Assembly: GCA_023420435.1 (NCBI GenBank)
Contig: JAEZWE010000003.1
Span: forward strand, 1-12,551
Length of the DNA stretch: 12,551 bases
Direction of reading: 5' to 3'
Origin: Bacteroidota bacterium
Lineage (GTDB): Bacteria > Bacteroidota > Bacteroidia > Flavobacteriales > Weeksellaceae
The translations under genes were made by a program, and so were the position numbers. Shown piece by piece: positions 5,056-12,551 of the stretch. The notes below the pieces were generated by a model, which saw nothing but the letters and a program-made list of their open reading frames with translations, ran no database searches and was not told the origin of the DNA. Every line of letters starts with the position of its first letter. Position 1 is the first letter of the stretch.

Positions 5056-7191
5056 ATGAAAAAATTATTTTTATTATCCACTTTTCTTCTAAGTTTTGTT
5101 CAAATGAGAGCAGATGAAGGCATGTGGTTGATGATGCTTATCAAGAGATTAAATGGACAAGATCTTCAGAAAAAAGGGTTAAAACTTACCGCTGAGGAAA
5201 TTTATTCCGCCAACAATTCAAGCTTAAAAGATGCTATTGTTCAGTTTGGTGGAGGCTGTACTGCAGAAATCGTTTCGAAAGAAGGACTTATTTTCACCAA
5301 TCACCATTGTGGATATGGCTCTATTGCGGCGCTTTCATCTCCTGAACACGATTATCTTACCAACGGTTTTTGGGCAAAAAACAATAAAGAAGAGCTTTCT
5401 GCAAAAGGACTTTCTGTAAGATTTTTAGTAAGAATGGACGATGTAACATCCCGAATTAACGCTAAGTTGAATAACGGAATGTCTGCAAAAGAAAGAAGAG
5501 ATATCATTGATGCAGAATATAAAATGATCCAAAACGAAAATTCTGAAAATGGAAAATATACCGTTGTTGTAAAAGATTTTTTCAACGGAAATGAGTTTTA
5601 TTATTTTGTTTATCAAGATTTTAAAGACGTTCGTTTGGTAGGAACTCCTCCAAATTCCGTAGGTAAATTCGGCGGAGATACAGATAACTGGGAATGGCCA
5701 AGACATACAGGCGATTTTTCGGTTTTCAGAGTTTATACCGATGCCAACGGAAATCCGGCAGAATATTCTCCGAACAACATCCCAATGAAACCAAAACATC
5801 ACCTTCCGGTTTCGATTAAACCATTAAAACCAGGAGATTTTACGATGATTATTGGTTATCCTGGAAGAACCAACCGTTTTATGACTTCTTACGGAATTTC
5901 ACAAATGGTGAACAAAGATTATCCAGGTTGGGTGGAAGCTTCCAAAACCGCAATGGATGTGATGAAAAAATATATGGATCGTGACCAAGCCACAAAATTG
6001 AATTACGCTTCACAATATGCTTCAGTAGCCAATTATTGGAAAAATAGAGCCGGAACTATTGAATCTGTAAACAAAAACAATACGATTGGCGACAAACAGA
6101 AAGTAGAGCAAACTTTCCAAAACTGGGCAGAAAAATCTGAAAACAAAGAACTTTACGGAAATGTCCTTAACGATATAAAAGGATATTATTTTGCAACTTC
6201 TGCAAGAGGTGTTGAAAGAAATTATGCAGCTCAAATGACCAGAAATTCAAAATATCTTTCTTATGCCATTAGTTTAGGTTCCGCTTTTAAAGGTTATCTA
6301 AATGAAACTGATGCTGCGAAAAAAGCAGCAACCAAAAAAACCATAGCAGACAGAATTGATGCGATGTATGAAAAATTCAACCCTGCATTAGAACAGGAAA
6401 TGTTGAAAACTATGGTGCAACTATACAGAGATAAAGTAAGAAATGAAGCTGCAGCTCCATCTTTACAAACGATTAATCCTGCTTTGTTAGACGACGTTGC
6501 TAAAAATTCAATTTTTGCTACAAAAGCTTCAGCAATGAATTTCTTAAACAATCCTGACAGCAATAAATTAGCAAGCGACGCTCTTTTAAAAATTGCCAAT
6601 GGATATTCTGCAGATTCTAAAAATTTAGGCGATAAATATTTAGCTCAGGATGATCAGTTTTCTATCAATAACCGTTTGTATTTCGATGGTTTAAGAAAAT
6701 CGCACCCTGATCAAGATTTTTATCCTGATGCCAATTCAACGATGAGAGTTACTTTTGGAAAAGTAGATAAATTACCAATCCGTGAAGACAGAAATTATTA
6801 CGGTGTTACCAATAATTTTTATACGGATATGACTGGAATGGTTGCGAAATACAAAAAAGGTGATGAAGAATTCGATCTTCCGCAAAGACTTTTGGATTTA
6901 GCTGCTAATAAGGATTATGGACAATATGCAGATCCTGCAGGTTATCTTCCTGTAAATTTCCTTTCAGATAATGATATTACCGGAGGAAATTCTGGTTCAC
7001 CAATTATGAACGGGAATGGCGAATTAATTGGTTTGGCATTCGATGGAAATTCAGAAGCCCTTTCTGGAGATATTGTTTTCGAAAAAGAATGGCAAAAAAC
7101 CATCAACGTTGATTCCCGATTTGTACTTTGGGTAATCGACAAATTTGCTGGTGCAGGTCATTTGTTGAATGAAATGACGATTGTAAAGTAA
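5056..7191 (+). CDS. S46 family dipeptidyl-peptidase, DPP7-type (first tandem copy)
   Basis: A 711-residue secreted serine peptidase that removes dipeptides from free N-termini of peptides, acting in the periplasm or outer envelope. A signal peptide (residues 1-19) ends at QMRA before DEGMW, the usual mature start. The chymotrypsin-like fold is split by a helical domain (about 280-560). Catalytic residues by motif are His84 (TNHHCG), probably Asp220 (WPRHTGD) and Ser646 (TGGNSGSP). Gly664, 18 residues after the serine in FDGNSEALSGD, is the residue that marks DPP7 (hydrophobic P1 preference) as opposed to Arg in DPP11 (acidic P1). Asp663 and Asn211-Trp212 probably hold the substrate amino terminus. 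Length is normal. A terminator at 7210-7239 separates it from its paralogue, so the two appear to be transcribed independently. No clear -7 box was found in the 77-bp divergent gap upstream. Confidence 0.93.
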   Translation: MKKLFLLSTFLLSFVQMRADEGMWLMMLIKRLNGQDLQKKGLKLTAEEIYSANNSSLKDAIVQFGGGCTAEIVSKEGLIFTNHHCGYGSIAALSSPEHDYLTNGFWAKNNKEELSAKGLSVRFLVRMDDVTSRINAKLNNGMSAKERRDIIDAEYKMIQNENSENGKYTVVVKDFFNGNEFYYFVYQDFKDVRLVGTPPNSVGKFGGDTDNWEWPRHTGDFSVFRVYTDANGNPAEYSPNNIPMKPKHHLPVSIKPLKPGDFTMIIGYPGRTNRFMTSYGISQMVNKDYPGWVEASKTAMDVMKKYMDRDQATKLNYASQYASVANYWKNRAGTIESVNKNNTIGDKQKVEQTFQNWAEKSENKELYGNVLNDIKGYYFATSARGVERNYAAQMTRNSKYLSYAISLGSAFKGYLNETDAAKKAATKKTIADRIDAMYEKFNPALEQEMLKTMVQLYRDKVRNEAAAPSLQTINPALLDDVAKNSIFATKASAMNFLNNPDSNKLASDALLKIANGYSADSKNLGDKYLAQDDQFSINNRLYFDGLRKSHPDQDFYPDANSTMRVTFGKVDKLPIREDRNYYGVTNNFYTDMTGMVAKYKKGDEEFDLPQRLLDLAANKDYGQYADPAGYLPVNFLSDNDITGGNSGSPIMNGNGELIGLAFDGNSEALSGDIVFEKEWQKTINVDSRFVLWVIDKFAGAGHLLNEMTIVK

Positions 7192-7209
7192 AATTTTAAA
7201 AATATAATA

Positions 7210-7239
7210 AAAAGTCTCCAAAATTTTGGGGACTTTTTT
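7210..7239 (+). terminator. Intrinsic terminator between the two S46 genes
   Basis: A 14-bp arm at 7210-7223 pairs with 7224-7237 (one G-T pair near the middle). The core is GTCTCC with GGGGAC, the inner A/T bases form the loop, and T's run to 7239. It lies 18 bases after the first S46 stop. Confidence 0.85.
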
Positions 7240-7313
7240 CGTAACATATCCCCAAAAAATGACACTTATTGTAATCTATTATAAATTATTAAATTAGCGC
7301 ATTAAATTTATTT

Positions 7314-9503
7314 ATGAAAATGAAAAGAATATTTTTACTTTTTACATTTCTTTTGAGCTTCGCACAGATGCGTGCTGATGAAGGAATGTGGTTGATGATG
7401 CTTATCAAGCGTCTTAATGGTGTTGATATGCAGAAAGAAGGACTTCACTTAACCCCTGAAGAAATTTATTCTGTTAACCAATCTTCTTTGAAAGATGCCA
7501 TTGTTAGTTTTGGTGGTTTTTGTACCGGAGAAATCGTTTCCGACAAAGGATTAATTTTCACCAATCATCACTGTGGATATGATGCTATTGCTGCAGCTTC
7601 CACACCAGAAAAAGATTACCTTACTAACGGTTTCTGGGCAATGAAACAGGGTGATGAGTTCAATGCTAAAGATCTTTATGTAAGATTTTTGGTAAGAATG
7701 GATGATGCTACCTCAAGAATTAATTCGAAACTGAATAATAACATGACTGCTCAGGAAAGAAGAGATGTTATTAATGCTGAATATAAAGCAATACAGGCAG
7801 AAAATTCTGAAAACGGAAAGTATACTGTTGTGGTAAGAGATTTCTTTAATGGAAATGAATTTTACTATTTTGTATATCAAGATTATAAAGACGTTCGTTT
7901 GGTAGGAGCTCCGCCTTCTTCTTTAGGAAAATTTGGTGGCGATACGGATAACTGGGAATGGCCAAGACATACTGCCGATTTTTCAGTTTTCAGAGTTTAT
8001 GGAGATGCAAATGGAAATCCTGCAGAATATAATCCTAAAAACGTTCCGCTAAAACCTAAACATTTCTTACCTGTTTCTCTAAAAGGAGTAAAACCTGGAG
8101 ATTTTGCGATGATTTTAGGTTATCCAGGAAGAACCAACCGTTATCTTACATCTTATGGAATTGAGCAAATGGTAACCAAAGATTATCCAGCTTGGGTTGA
8201 AGCTTCTAAACTTTCCATGGATGTTATGAAAAAACACATGGATAAAAGCGATGCCACAAGGTTGAATTACGCCTCCCAATACGCTTCTGTTGCAAATTAT
8301 TGGAAAAACAGACAAGGAACTATTGATGCCGTTGATAAAAACAGTACCATTAGCGCAAAAATGGCTGAAGAAGACAAATTCAGAGCTTGGGCTGTACAAC
8401 CAGGAAATGAAATGTACAGCGGTATCCTAGAAAATATGGGTGCTTATTACAAACAAGTTTCCAACAGAAATGTGGAAAGAATGTATGGATTAAATCTTCA
8501 AAGAAATTCTCAATATTTTGGAATTGCTTATCAATTGGGCGCTTTATTAAAAACTTATGCTGCACAAGATCTTCAGGGAAGATTAGCGATGAAAGCGGAT
8601 GTTGAAAAAGCTACTGCTGAAATGTATGAAGATTTCAATGCAGAATTGGAAGGAGAAATGTTAAATTCTTTAGTTAATTTGTATCAACAAAGAGTAAACT
8701 CAGATGTTGGACTTCCTGCAATTCTAAATTTAGATGCTAAAAATCTTTCTTTACAAGCTCACTCTTCTATTTTTGCTAACAAACTTTCTGTTCAGAAATT
8801 TATTAACAAACCAAATCGTTTAACTTTAGATGCGGATCCTCTTTACAGATTGGCTAATAAAGTAGTAGCGGACCAAAAACTTTTGGTTGATCGTTATGTG
8901 AAAGTAGAAGACAATTTTGCAAAAAATAACAGAATTTATCTTGATGGACTTAGAAAAGCCTTTCCAAACAAGAAATTCTATCCAGATGCCAATTCTACGA
9001 TGAGATTAACTTATGGAAAAGTAGACCGTCTTCCAAAACGTGATGATAGAAAATACGACGGAATTTCCGATAATTTCTACACCGATATGGACGGAATGGT
9101 TGCAAAATATAAAAAAGGAGATGAAGAATTCGATCTTCCGAAAAGATTAATGGATTTGAATGCCATGAGAGATTACGGAGTTTATGCGGATGCTGCAGGT
9201 TATATGCCGGTAAATTTCTTGTCCAACAATGATATTACAGGTGGAAATTCCGGTTCTCCGGTTATTGATGCAGATGGTAACTTAATCGGAATTGCTTTTG
9301 ATGGAAATTCTGAAGCACTTTCCGGAGATATCGTTTTCGAGGAAGAATGGCAAAAAACCATTAACGTAGATTCTCGTTATGTAATGTGGGTTATCGATAA
9401 ATTTGCAGGAGCAAGAAGATTGGTAGAGGAAATGATGTTCGTTACCGCAGACAGCCCAACAAAACCGGTAAAAGGAACCGAACTTTACAAAAAGAAAAAA
9501 TAA
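7314..9503 (+). CDS. S46 family dipeptidyl-peptidase, DPP7-type (second tandem copy)
   Basis: A 729-residue paralogue of the preceding gene in the same orientation. The signal peptide again ends at QMRA-DEGMW. Catalytic residues by motif are His86 (TNHHCG), probably Asp222 (WPRHTAD) and Ser646 (TGGNSGSP). Gly664 again predicts DPP7-type, non-acidic P1 specificity. The two proteins agree at 58 of 70 positions over residues 631-700. They diverge strongly in the helical domain (about 340-530), which shapes the substrate cleft. This copy has an 18-residue basic C-terminal tail (after MMFV) that the first lacks, ending in KKKK. Two starts are possible: ATG 7314 (MKMKRIF) or ATG 7320 (MKRIF); both keep the signal peptide, and I use the first. 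It has its own terminator at 9517-9550. The pair looks like an old tandem duplication with separate refinement of peptide range. Confidence 0.93.
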   Translation: MKMKRIFLLFTFLLSFAQMRADEGMWLMMLIKRLNGVDMQKEGLHLTPEEIYSVNQSSLKDAIVSFGGFCTGEIVSDKGLIFTNHHCGYDAIAAASTPEKDYLTNGFWAMKQGDEFNAKDLYVRFLVRMDDATSRINSKLNNNMTAQERRDVINAEYKAIQAENSENGKYTVVVRDFFNGNEFYYFVYQDYKDVRLVGAPPSSLGKFGGDTDNWEWPRHTADFSVFRVYGDANGNPAEYNPKNVPLKPKHFLPVSLKGVKPGDFAMILGYPGRTNRYLTSYGIEQMVTKDYPAWVEASKLSMDVMKKHMDKSDATRLNYASQYASVANYWKNRQGTIDAVDKNSTISAKMAEEDKFRAWAVQPGNEMYSGILENMGAYYKQVSNRNVERMYGLNLQRNSQYFGIAYQLGALLKTYAAQDLQGRLAMKADVEKATAEMYEDFNAELEGEMLNSLVNLYQQRVNSDVGLPAILNLDAKNLSLQAHSSIFANKLSVQKFINKPNRLTLDADPLYRLANKVVADQKLLVDRYVKVEDNFAKNNRIYLDGLRKAFPNKKFYPDANSTMRLTYGKVDRLPKRDDRKYDGISDNFYTDMDGMVAKYKKGDEEFDLPKRLMDLNAMRDYGVYADAAGYMPVNFLSNNDITGGNSGSPVIDADGNLIGIAFDGNSEALSGDIVFEEEWQKTINVDSRYVMWVIDKFAGARRLVEEMMFVTADSPTKPVKGTELYKKKK

Positions 9504-9516
9504 ATTTTTAACAAAC

Positions 9517-9550
9517 AAAAAACTCGGAAGAAATTTCTTCCGAGTTTTTT
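9517..9550. terminator. Bidirectional terminator between the second S46 gene and yifB
   Basis: A perfect 34-bp palindrome centred between 9533 and 9534, with core CTCGGAAGAAA and its complement. It carries A's on the left and T's on the right, so both strands read stem then T tract. It sits between convergent genes, 13 bases after the S46 stop and 23 bases from the yifB stop, and can end both transcripts. Confidence 0.88.
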
Positions 9551-9573
9551 TATGCGTAAAATTTTTTATGAAA

Positions 9574-11109
9574 TTACACACTCCAAAATTCACGATCCAA
9601 ACTTCGGTATTGTATCGCCTCCGAAATATGATCCGATGATATTCTTTCTGAATTTTCCAAATCGGCAATAGTTCTGGCAACTTTCAAAATACGATCATAA
9701 GCTCTTGCGGAAAGATTTAGCTTTTCCATTGCCATTTTTATCAAATTCTGAGATGTGGAATCCAATTCACAAAATTTTTCAATTTCTTTCGGTCCTATTT
9801 GCGCGTTGTAATTGATTTCTAAATCCTGATATCTTTCGGTTTGAATTTCCCTTGCTTTCAAAACTCTTTCCCGAATATTTAAACTGTTTTCGCCTTTTCT
9901 TTTATCCGAAAGTTGCTCGAATTCCACTTTTTGAACCTCCACATGAATATCAATTCTGTCCAAAAGAGGTCCTGAAATTTTATTCAAATAACGCTGCATT
10001 TCAAAAACTGTAGAAGTATTGTTAGGATCATCGGGAAAAAATCCGGACGGAGAAGGATTCATGCTGGCAACTAACATAAAACTTGCTGGATAATTTACCG
10101 TAAATTTTGCTCTCGAAATCGTAACAACCCTATCTTCCAAAGGTTGACGCATTACTTCAAGCACAGTTCTTTTAAATTCCGGCATTTCATCCAAAAACAA
10201 AACACCATTGTGCGCTAAAGAAATTTCTCCAGGTTGTGGATAACTTCCGCCACCAACTAAGGCAACATCCGAAATCGTATGATGCGGACTTCTAAATGGA
10301 CGAATCGTCATTAATGAAGTTTCTGTTCCTATTTTTCCGGCTACAGAATGAATTTTTGTAGTTTCTAAAGCCTCTTTCAAGGTTAATGGAGGCAAAATAC
10401 TGGGAACTCTTTTTGCCAACATGGTTTTTCCGCTTCCTGGAGGTCCAATTAATATAATATTGTGTCCACCAGCTGCTGCAACTTCCATGGCTCGTTTTGC
10501 GGTTTCCTGTCCTTTTACTTCAGAAAAATCAAAAGGAAAATCATTTATTTTTTCTTGAAATTCTTTTCGGGTATCAATTTCAGTTCTTTCAAGTGGAATT
10601 CCTTCATTAAAAAAATCGATGACTTCTTTAATATTTTCAACTCCATAAACTTCTAAATTGTTGACTATGGCTGCTTCCTTAGTATTCTGTTTTGGTAAAA
10701 TAATTCCTCTAAATCCTTCTTCTCTTGCTTTAATAGCAATTGGTAAAACTCCTTTTATCGGCATTAATCCGCCATCCAACGAAAGTTCACCCATGATGAT
10801 AAATTCTTTCAAACTTTCTGCAACTATTTGATTGGAAGCTGCTAAAATTCCCACAGCAATACTTAAATCATAAGAAGAACCCTCCTTTCTTAAATCGGCA
10901 GGAGCCATATTAATCGTAATTTTTTTTCCGGGAATTTTGAATCCTACATTTTTCAAAGCCGCAGAAATCCGGTAACTGCTTTCTTTAATGGCATTATCGG
11001 GAAGTCCAACCAAATGATAACCAACTCCGGGAGAATCCACATTTACTTCAATGGTGATAATTTTTGCAGAAACACCATCAAGAGCACTTCCATAAATTTT
11101 TACTAACAT
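9574..11109 (-). CDS. yifB: YifB/ComM-type Mg-chelatase-like AAA+ ATPase
   Basis: A 511-residue cytoplasmic AAA+ protein. In naturally competent bacteria ComM is a helicase that promotes branch migration of incoming DNA; elsewhere its role is poorly defined. Numbering from the chosen start, residues 1-165 are the N-terminal ribosomal-S5/Lon-like ChlI domain (start MLVKIYGSALDGVSA). The Mg-chelatase-type ATPase follows, with Walker A GPPGSGKT (222-229), Walker B LFLDE (304-308) and the sensor-like SGPLLDRID (379-387). The C-terminal Mg_chelatase_C helical domain ends at REFWSV. The segment after MNPSPSG has no cysteines, unlike the CxCG-bearing versions in many Bacteroidota. I chose ATG 11109. 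An in-frame ATG at 11124 would add MKFPN, but the family begins MLVK and the later start leaves room for promoters of the divergent gene. Confidence 0.93.
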   Translation of the reverse strand: MLVKIYGSALDGVSAKIITIEVNVDSPGVGYHLVGLPDNAIKESSYRISAALKNVGFKIPGKKITINMAPADLRKEGSSYDLSIAVGILAASNQIVAESLKEFIIMGELSLDGGLMPIKGVLPIAIKAREEGFRGIILPKQNTKEAAIVNNLEVYGVENIKEVIDFFNEGIPLERTEIDTRKEFQEKINDFPFDFSEVKGQETAKRAMEVAAAGGHNIILIGPPGSGKTMLAKRVPSILPPLTLKEALETTKIHSVAGKIGTETSLMTIRPFRSPHHTISDVALVGGGSYPQPGEISLAHNGVLFLDEMPEFKRTVLEVMRQPLEDRVVTISRAKFTVNYPASFMLVASMNPSPSGFFPDDPNNTSTVFEMQRYLNKISGPLLDRIDIHVEVQKVEFEQLSDKRKGENSLNIRERVLKAREIQTERYQDLEINYNAQIGPKEIEKFCELDSTSQNLIKMAMEKLNLSARAYDRILKVARTIADLENSERISSDHISEAIQYRSLDREFWSV

Positions 11110-11192
11110 ATTGGGAAATTTCATGTTAAAGCTATGAAAATCTTTACTTTAATCGTGATAAACCGAACACAATTTTTATCTTTAATTTTTAA

Positions 11193-11200
11193 TAATTTTG
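11193..11200 (+). promoter_or_regulatory. Possible -7 box for the HEXXH gene
   Basis: TAATTTTG exactly fits TAnnTTTG but ends only five bases before the ATG at 11206. It would therefore give a leaderless or nearly leaderless message. No -33 TTG is present upstream. The local sequence is very AT-rich, so chance is plausible. Confidence 0.25.
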
Positions 11201-11205
11201 TTGAT

Positions 11206-11751
11206 ATGGATTATCATGCAATCAATTTTCATCTTAATGCTTACAAGGAACATCATCAAATTCTAGATGCTGCAGATTATTTAATCGATTCTTTTCATCT
11301 AAATCACGAAAATTTTGCTGGATTTGATTTTCGGGACGAGCTTTCTACCAATTCAATTTTATTAACGGCAGAAGGAGAATTGGGTGGAAAACAAAAGGTG
11401 AGAATTCCCAAAAATTTATTTGATTTTGATTTGAGTTTAGTCTTAAATATGATTGCCCACGAAATGCTTCATGTTCGTCAAAAAGCTCCGGGACAAGTTG
11501 TGGAAGATAAAAACGAAAGAGAATGGCAGGCTTACTGCGAAATGCTTTTCCACAAAGAATTTCCGAATATTCCGGATGCGCCGGATTTTAACCGCAAACA
11601 GTTCGCACTGAAAGCTTTAGAATATTACAAAAGAATGGGCGAAAACTCTGAATTACAAAAAAAATATGCCGCAGAAAAGAGTATTGTGGAAAAAATTTTA
11701 GATGAAATATTAATAAAAAGAGGCGAAAAACAACCCCATACAGAAGATTGA
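11206..11751 (+). CDS. Uncharacterised HEXXH putative zinc metalloprotease
   Basis: A 181-residue soluble protein with no signal peptide from the chosen start. The motif MIAHEMLHV places HEXXH at residues 85-89 (His85, Glu86, His89) at the end of a hydrophobic helix. NEREWQAYCEML follows at 103-114; Glu104 or Glu106 would make a suitable third zinc ligand, a gluzincin-like layout. Before the motif, residues 40-75 look like beta strands. The C-terminal 50 residues are charged helix. I do not recognise a named family. The longest frame starts at 11134, but those extra 24 residues are hydrophobic and would leave only a 24-base gap to yifB at 11109, so I use ATG 11206. It is separated by five bases from csaA and shares a transcript with it. 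Protease activity is inferred from the motif alone; a peptidase-like protein without activity is possible. Confidence 0.7.
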   Translation: MDYHAINFHLNAYKEHHQILDAADYLIDSFHLNHENFAGFDFRDELSTNSILLTAEGELGGKQKVRIPKNLFDFDLSLVLNMIAHEMLHVRQKAPGQVVEDKNEREWQAYCEMLFHKEFPNIPDAPDFNRKQFALKALEYYKRMGENSELQKKYAAEKSIVEKILDEILIKRGEKQPHTED

Positions 11752-11756
11752 TAAAA

Positions 11757-12101
11757 ATGGAAATAAAACCTGAAATTACTTGGGAAGATTTTGAGAAAAT
11801 AGACATCAGAACCGGAACCATCATTTCCGCAGAAGACTTTTCCGGACTTCGAAATCCTGCTTACAAAGTAGAAATTGATTTTGGAAATTTAGGAATAAGA
11901 AAATCCTCTGCACAAATTACCGATTTGTATAGCATTGATGATTTAATTGGAAAACAGGTTTTAGCTGTGGTTAATTTTCCCAAAAAACAAATTAAAAATT
12001 TCTTTAGTGAATGTTTGGTTTTGGGCGTTTATGGCGAAGATAAAGAAGTTACCCTTTTAACGACCACATTTCCAACAAAAAACGGAATGCAGGTTGGTTA
12101 A
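11757..12101 (+). CDS. csaA: CsaA-type tRNA-binding protein
   Basis: A 114-residue cytoplasmic protein consisting of one OB-fold tRNA-binding domain (EMAP-II/Arc1p type), the full usual length of CsaA. Family motifs are present: FEKIDIRTGTII (12-23), PAYKVEIDFGNLGI (34-47), KSSAQIT (49-55), IGKQVLAVVNFPKKQI (64-79), SECLVLG (84-90) and a terminal NGMQVG. CsaA binds tRNA as a dimer, and in Bacillus it also has chaperone-like activity linked to protein export. The ATG at 11757 is preferred over an in-frame TTG at 11748, which would overlap the upstream stop. The spacing of five bases after the HEXXH gene indicates one operon. The next gene begins 27 bases later with no terminator between. Confidence 0.92.
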   Translation: MEIKPEITWEDFEKIDIRTGTIISAEDFSGLRNPAYKVEIDFGNLGIRKSSAQITDLYSIDDLIGKQVLAVVNFPKKQIKNFFSECLVLGVYGEDKEVTLLTTTFPTKNGMQVG

Positions 12102-12128
12102 TCCAATAAAAATTAAAAAACACAAATT

Positions 12129-12551
12129 ATGATACAGAATATTCCCATTGAGAAAATCCTTTTTCTTGATATTGAAACTGTTCCCAGCCAATCTTCCTGG
12201 GAAAACTTGTCGGAAGCCGAACAAAAACTTTGGGATAAAAAAACCTTTCATCAGAGAAAAGAAGAAGTTTCTGCCGCCGATTTTTATTCAGAAAGAGCCG
12301 GAATTATGGCAGAATTCGGAAAAATAATTTGTATTTCTGTAGGAATGATTGATAAAAACAATTCCCTGAAAATAAAAAGTTTTGCCAATGATGACGAAAA
12401 AAAATTGTTGAATGAATTTGGTGAAATGTTCAATTCTTCCCGGCTACAAAACGTAATTCTTTGTGCGCATAATGGTAAAGAATTCGATTTTCCTTGGATT
12501 GCGAGGAGATTCCTAATTAACGGAATGATGCCGCCACAACCGTTCCAAATG
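12129..12551 (+). CDS. DEDD-family 3'-5' exonuclease, PolB-exo-like (partial, 5' end)
   Basis: The first 141 codons are present from the ATG at 12129, and the frame is open at the window edge. The exonuclease I motif is FLDIETVP with Asp14 and Glu16. Exonuclease II is HNGKEFDFPW with Asn115 and Asp120. The third motif, with the last aspartate, lies beyond the window. The inserted segment SWENLSEAEQKLW (23-35) and GIMAEFGKIICISVG (58-72) are typical of the predicted PolB-like exonucleases of Bacteroidota (PF10108). These would remove 3' nucleotides from DNA or RNA using two metal ions; the substrate is not known. No terminator separates it from csaA, so it may be in the same operon. Confidence 0.82.
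   Translation, partial: MIQNIPIEKILFLDIETVPSQSSWENLSEAEQKLWDKKTFHQRKEEVSAADFYSERAGIMAEFGKIICISVGMIDKNNSLKIKSFANDDEKKLLNEFGEMFNSSRLQNVILCAHNGKEFDFPWIARRFLINGMMPPQPFQM

Noticed and set aside
5425..5802. A 125-codon minus-strand frame opposite the first S46 gene
   Set aside because: Shadow of a well-supported gene. Its cysteine- and isoleucine-rich composition is typical of antisense reading in AT-rich coding DNA.
5056..9503. DPP11 (acidic-residue-specific) identity for one of the S46 genes
   Set aside because: Both have Gly, not Arg, at the residue 18 positions after the catalytic serine (FDGNSEALSGD).
9282..9680. A 132-codon minus-strand frame crossing the S46 end, the terminator palindrome and the yifB end
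   Set aside because: It overlaps two real genes and a bidirectional terminator, and the translation shows no domain.
1..12551. Prophage, defence island, CRISPR array, transposase or tRNA
   Set aside because: Both strands were read through. No direct-repeat array, integrase or transposase motif, or cloverleaf was seen; the gene content is mostly core flavobacterial.

Overview
This AT-rich window looks like the chromosome of a flavobacterium, most likely a Chryseobacterium-type member of the Weeksellaceae (Bacteroidota). The lineage call rests on several things read together: the C-terminus of a type III glutamine synthetase, two S46 dipeptidyl-peptidases, short lipoproteins with Bacteroidota-style lipoboxes, a YifB lacking the usual cysteines, few Shine-Dalgarno sequences, and exact copies of the flavobacterial -7 box TAnnTTTG. 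No phage, insertion sequence with a transposase, CRISPR array, tRNA or rRNA was seen. Most of the window is core-genome content.

Layout. (1) 1-271: end of glutamine synthetase III, followed by a strong terminator. (2) 272-797: a 526-bp AT-rich gap holding that terminator, a second strong terminator at 613-656, inverted repeats and a -7 promoter box. (3) 798-1490: an NlpC/P60 cell-wall hydrolase lipoprotein on the plus strand. (4) 1562-4978: a run of minus-strand genes. In transcription order these are a META-domain lipoprotein, a SemiSWEET sugar transporter, the GTPase HflX, a broken four-helix-bundle gene inside a repeat-bounded element, an AlkD-type DNA glycosylase, and a small membrane protein (DUF6122-like) whose start overlaps the alkD stop. 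(5) 5056-9503: two tandem plus-strand S46 dipeptidyl-peptidases, each followed by its own terminator. (6) 9574-11109: YifB/ComM AAA+ ATPase on the minus strand, divergent from (7) a plus-strand cluster of an HEXXH putative zinc metalloprotease, the tRNA-binding protein CsaA, and the start of a DEDD-type 3'-5' exonuclease that runs off the end.

How the genes fit together. The paired S46 enzymes are secreted dipeptidases that probably supply dipeptides to an amino-acid-fermenting or proteolytic lifestyle. HflX (ribosome rescue), AlkD (alkylated-base excision) and CsaA (tRNA/chaperone-like) are stress and maintenance functions. No pathway spans the window.

The most unusual object is at 2607-3041: a 435-bp segment wedged between the hflX stop and the alkD start. 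It is bounded by 30-nt inverted repeats (24 of 30 positions match), each made of four degenerate 8-nt units (GTRAAGNN). It encloses a four-helix-bundle (23S-IVS/Avd-like) reading frame with two in-frame stops but otherwise intact. It resembles a decayed copy of a small non-autonomous mobile cassette. This is inference from one copy and needs a genome-wide repeat search.
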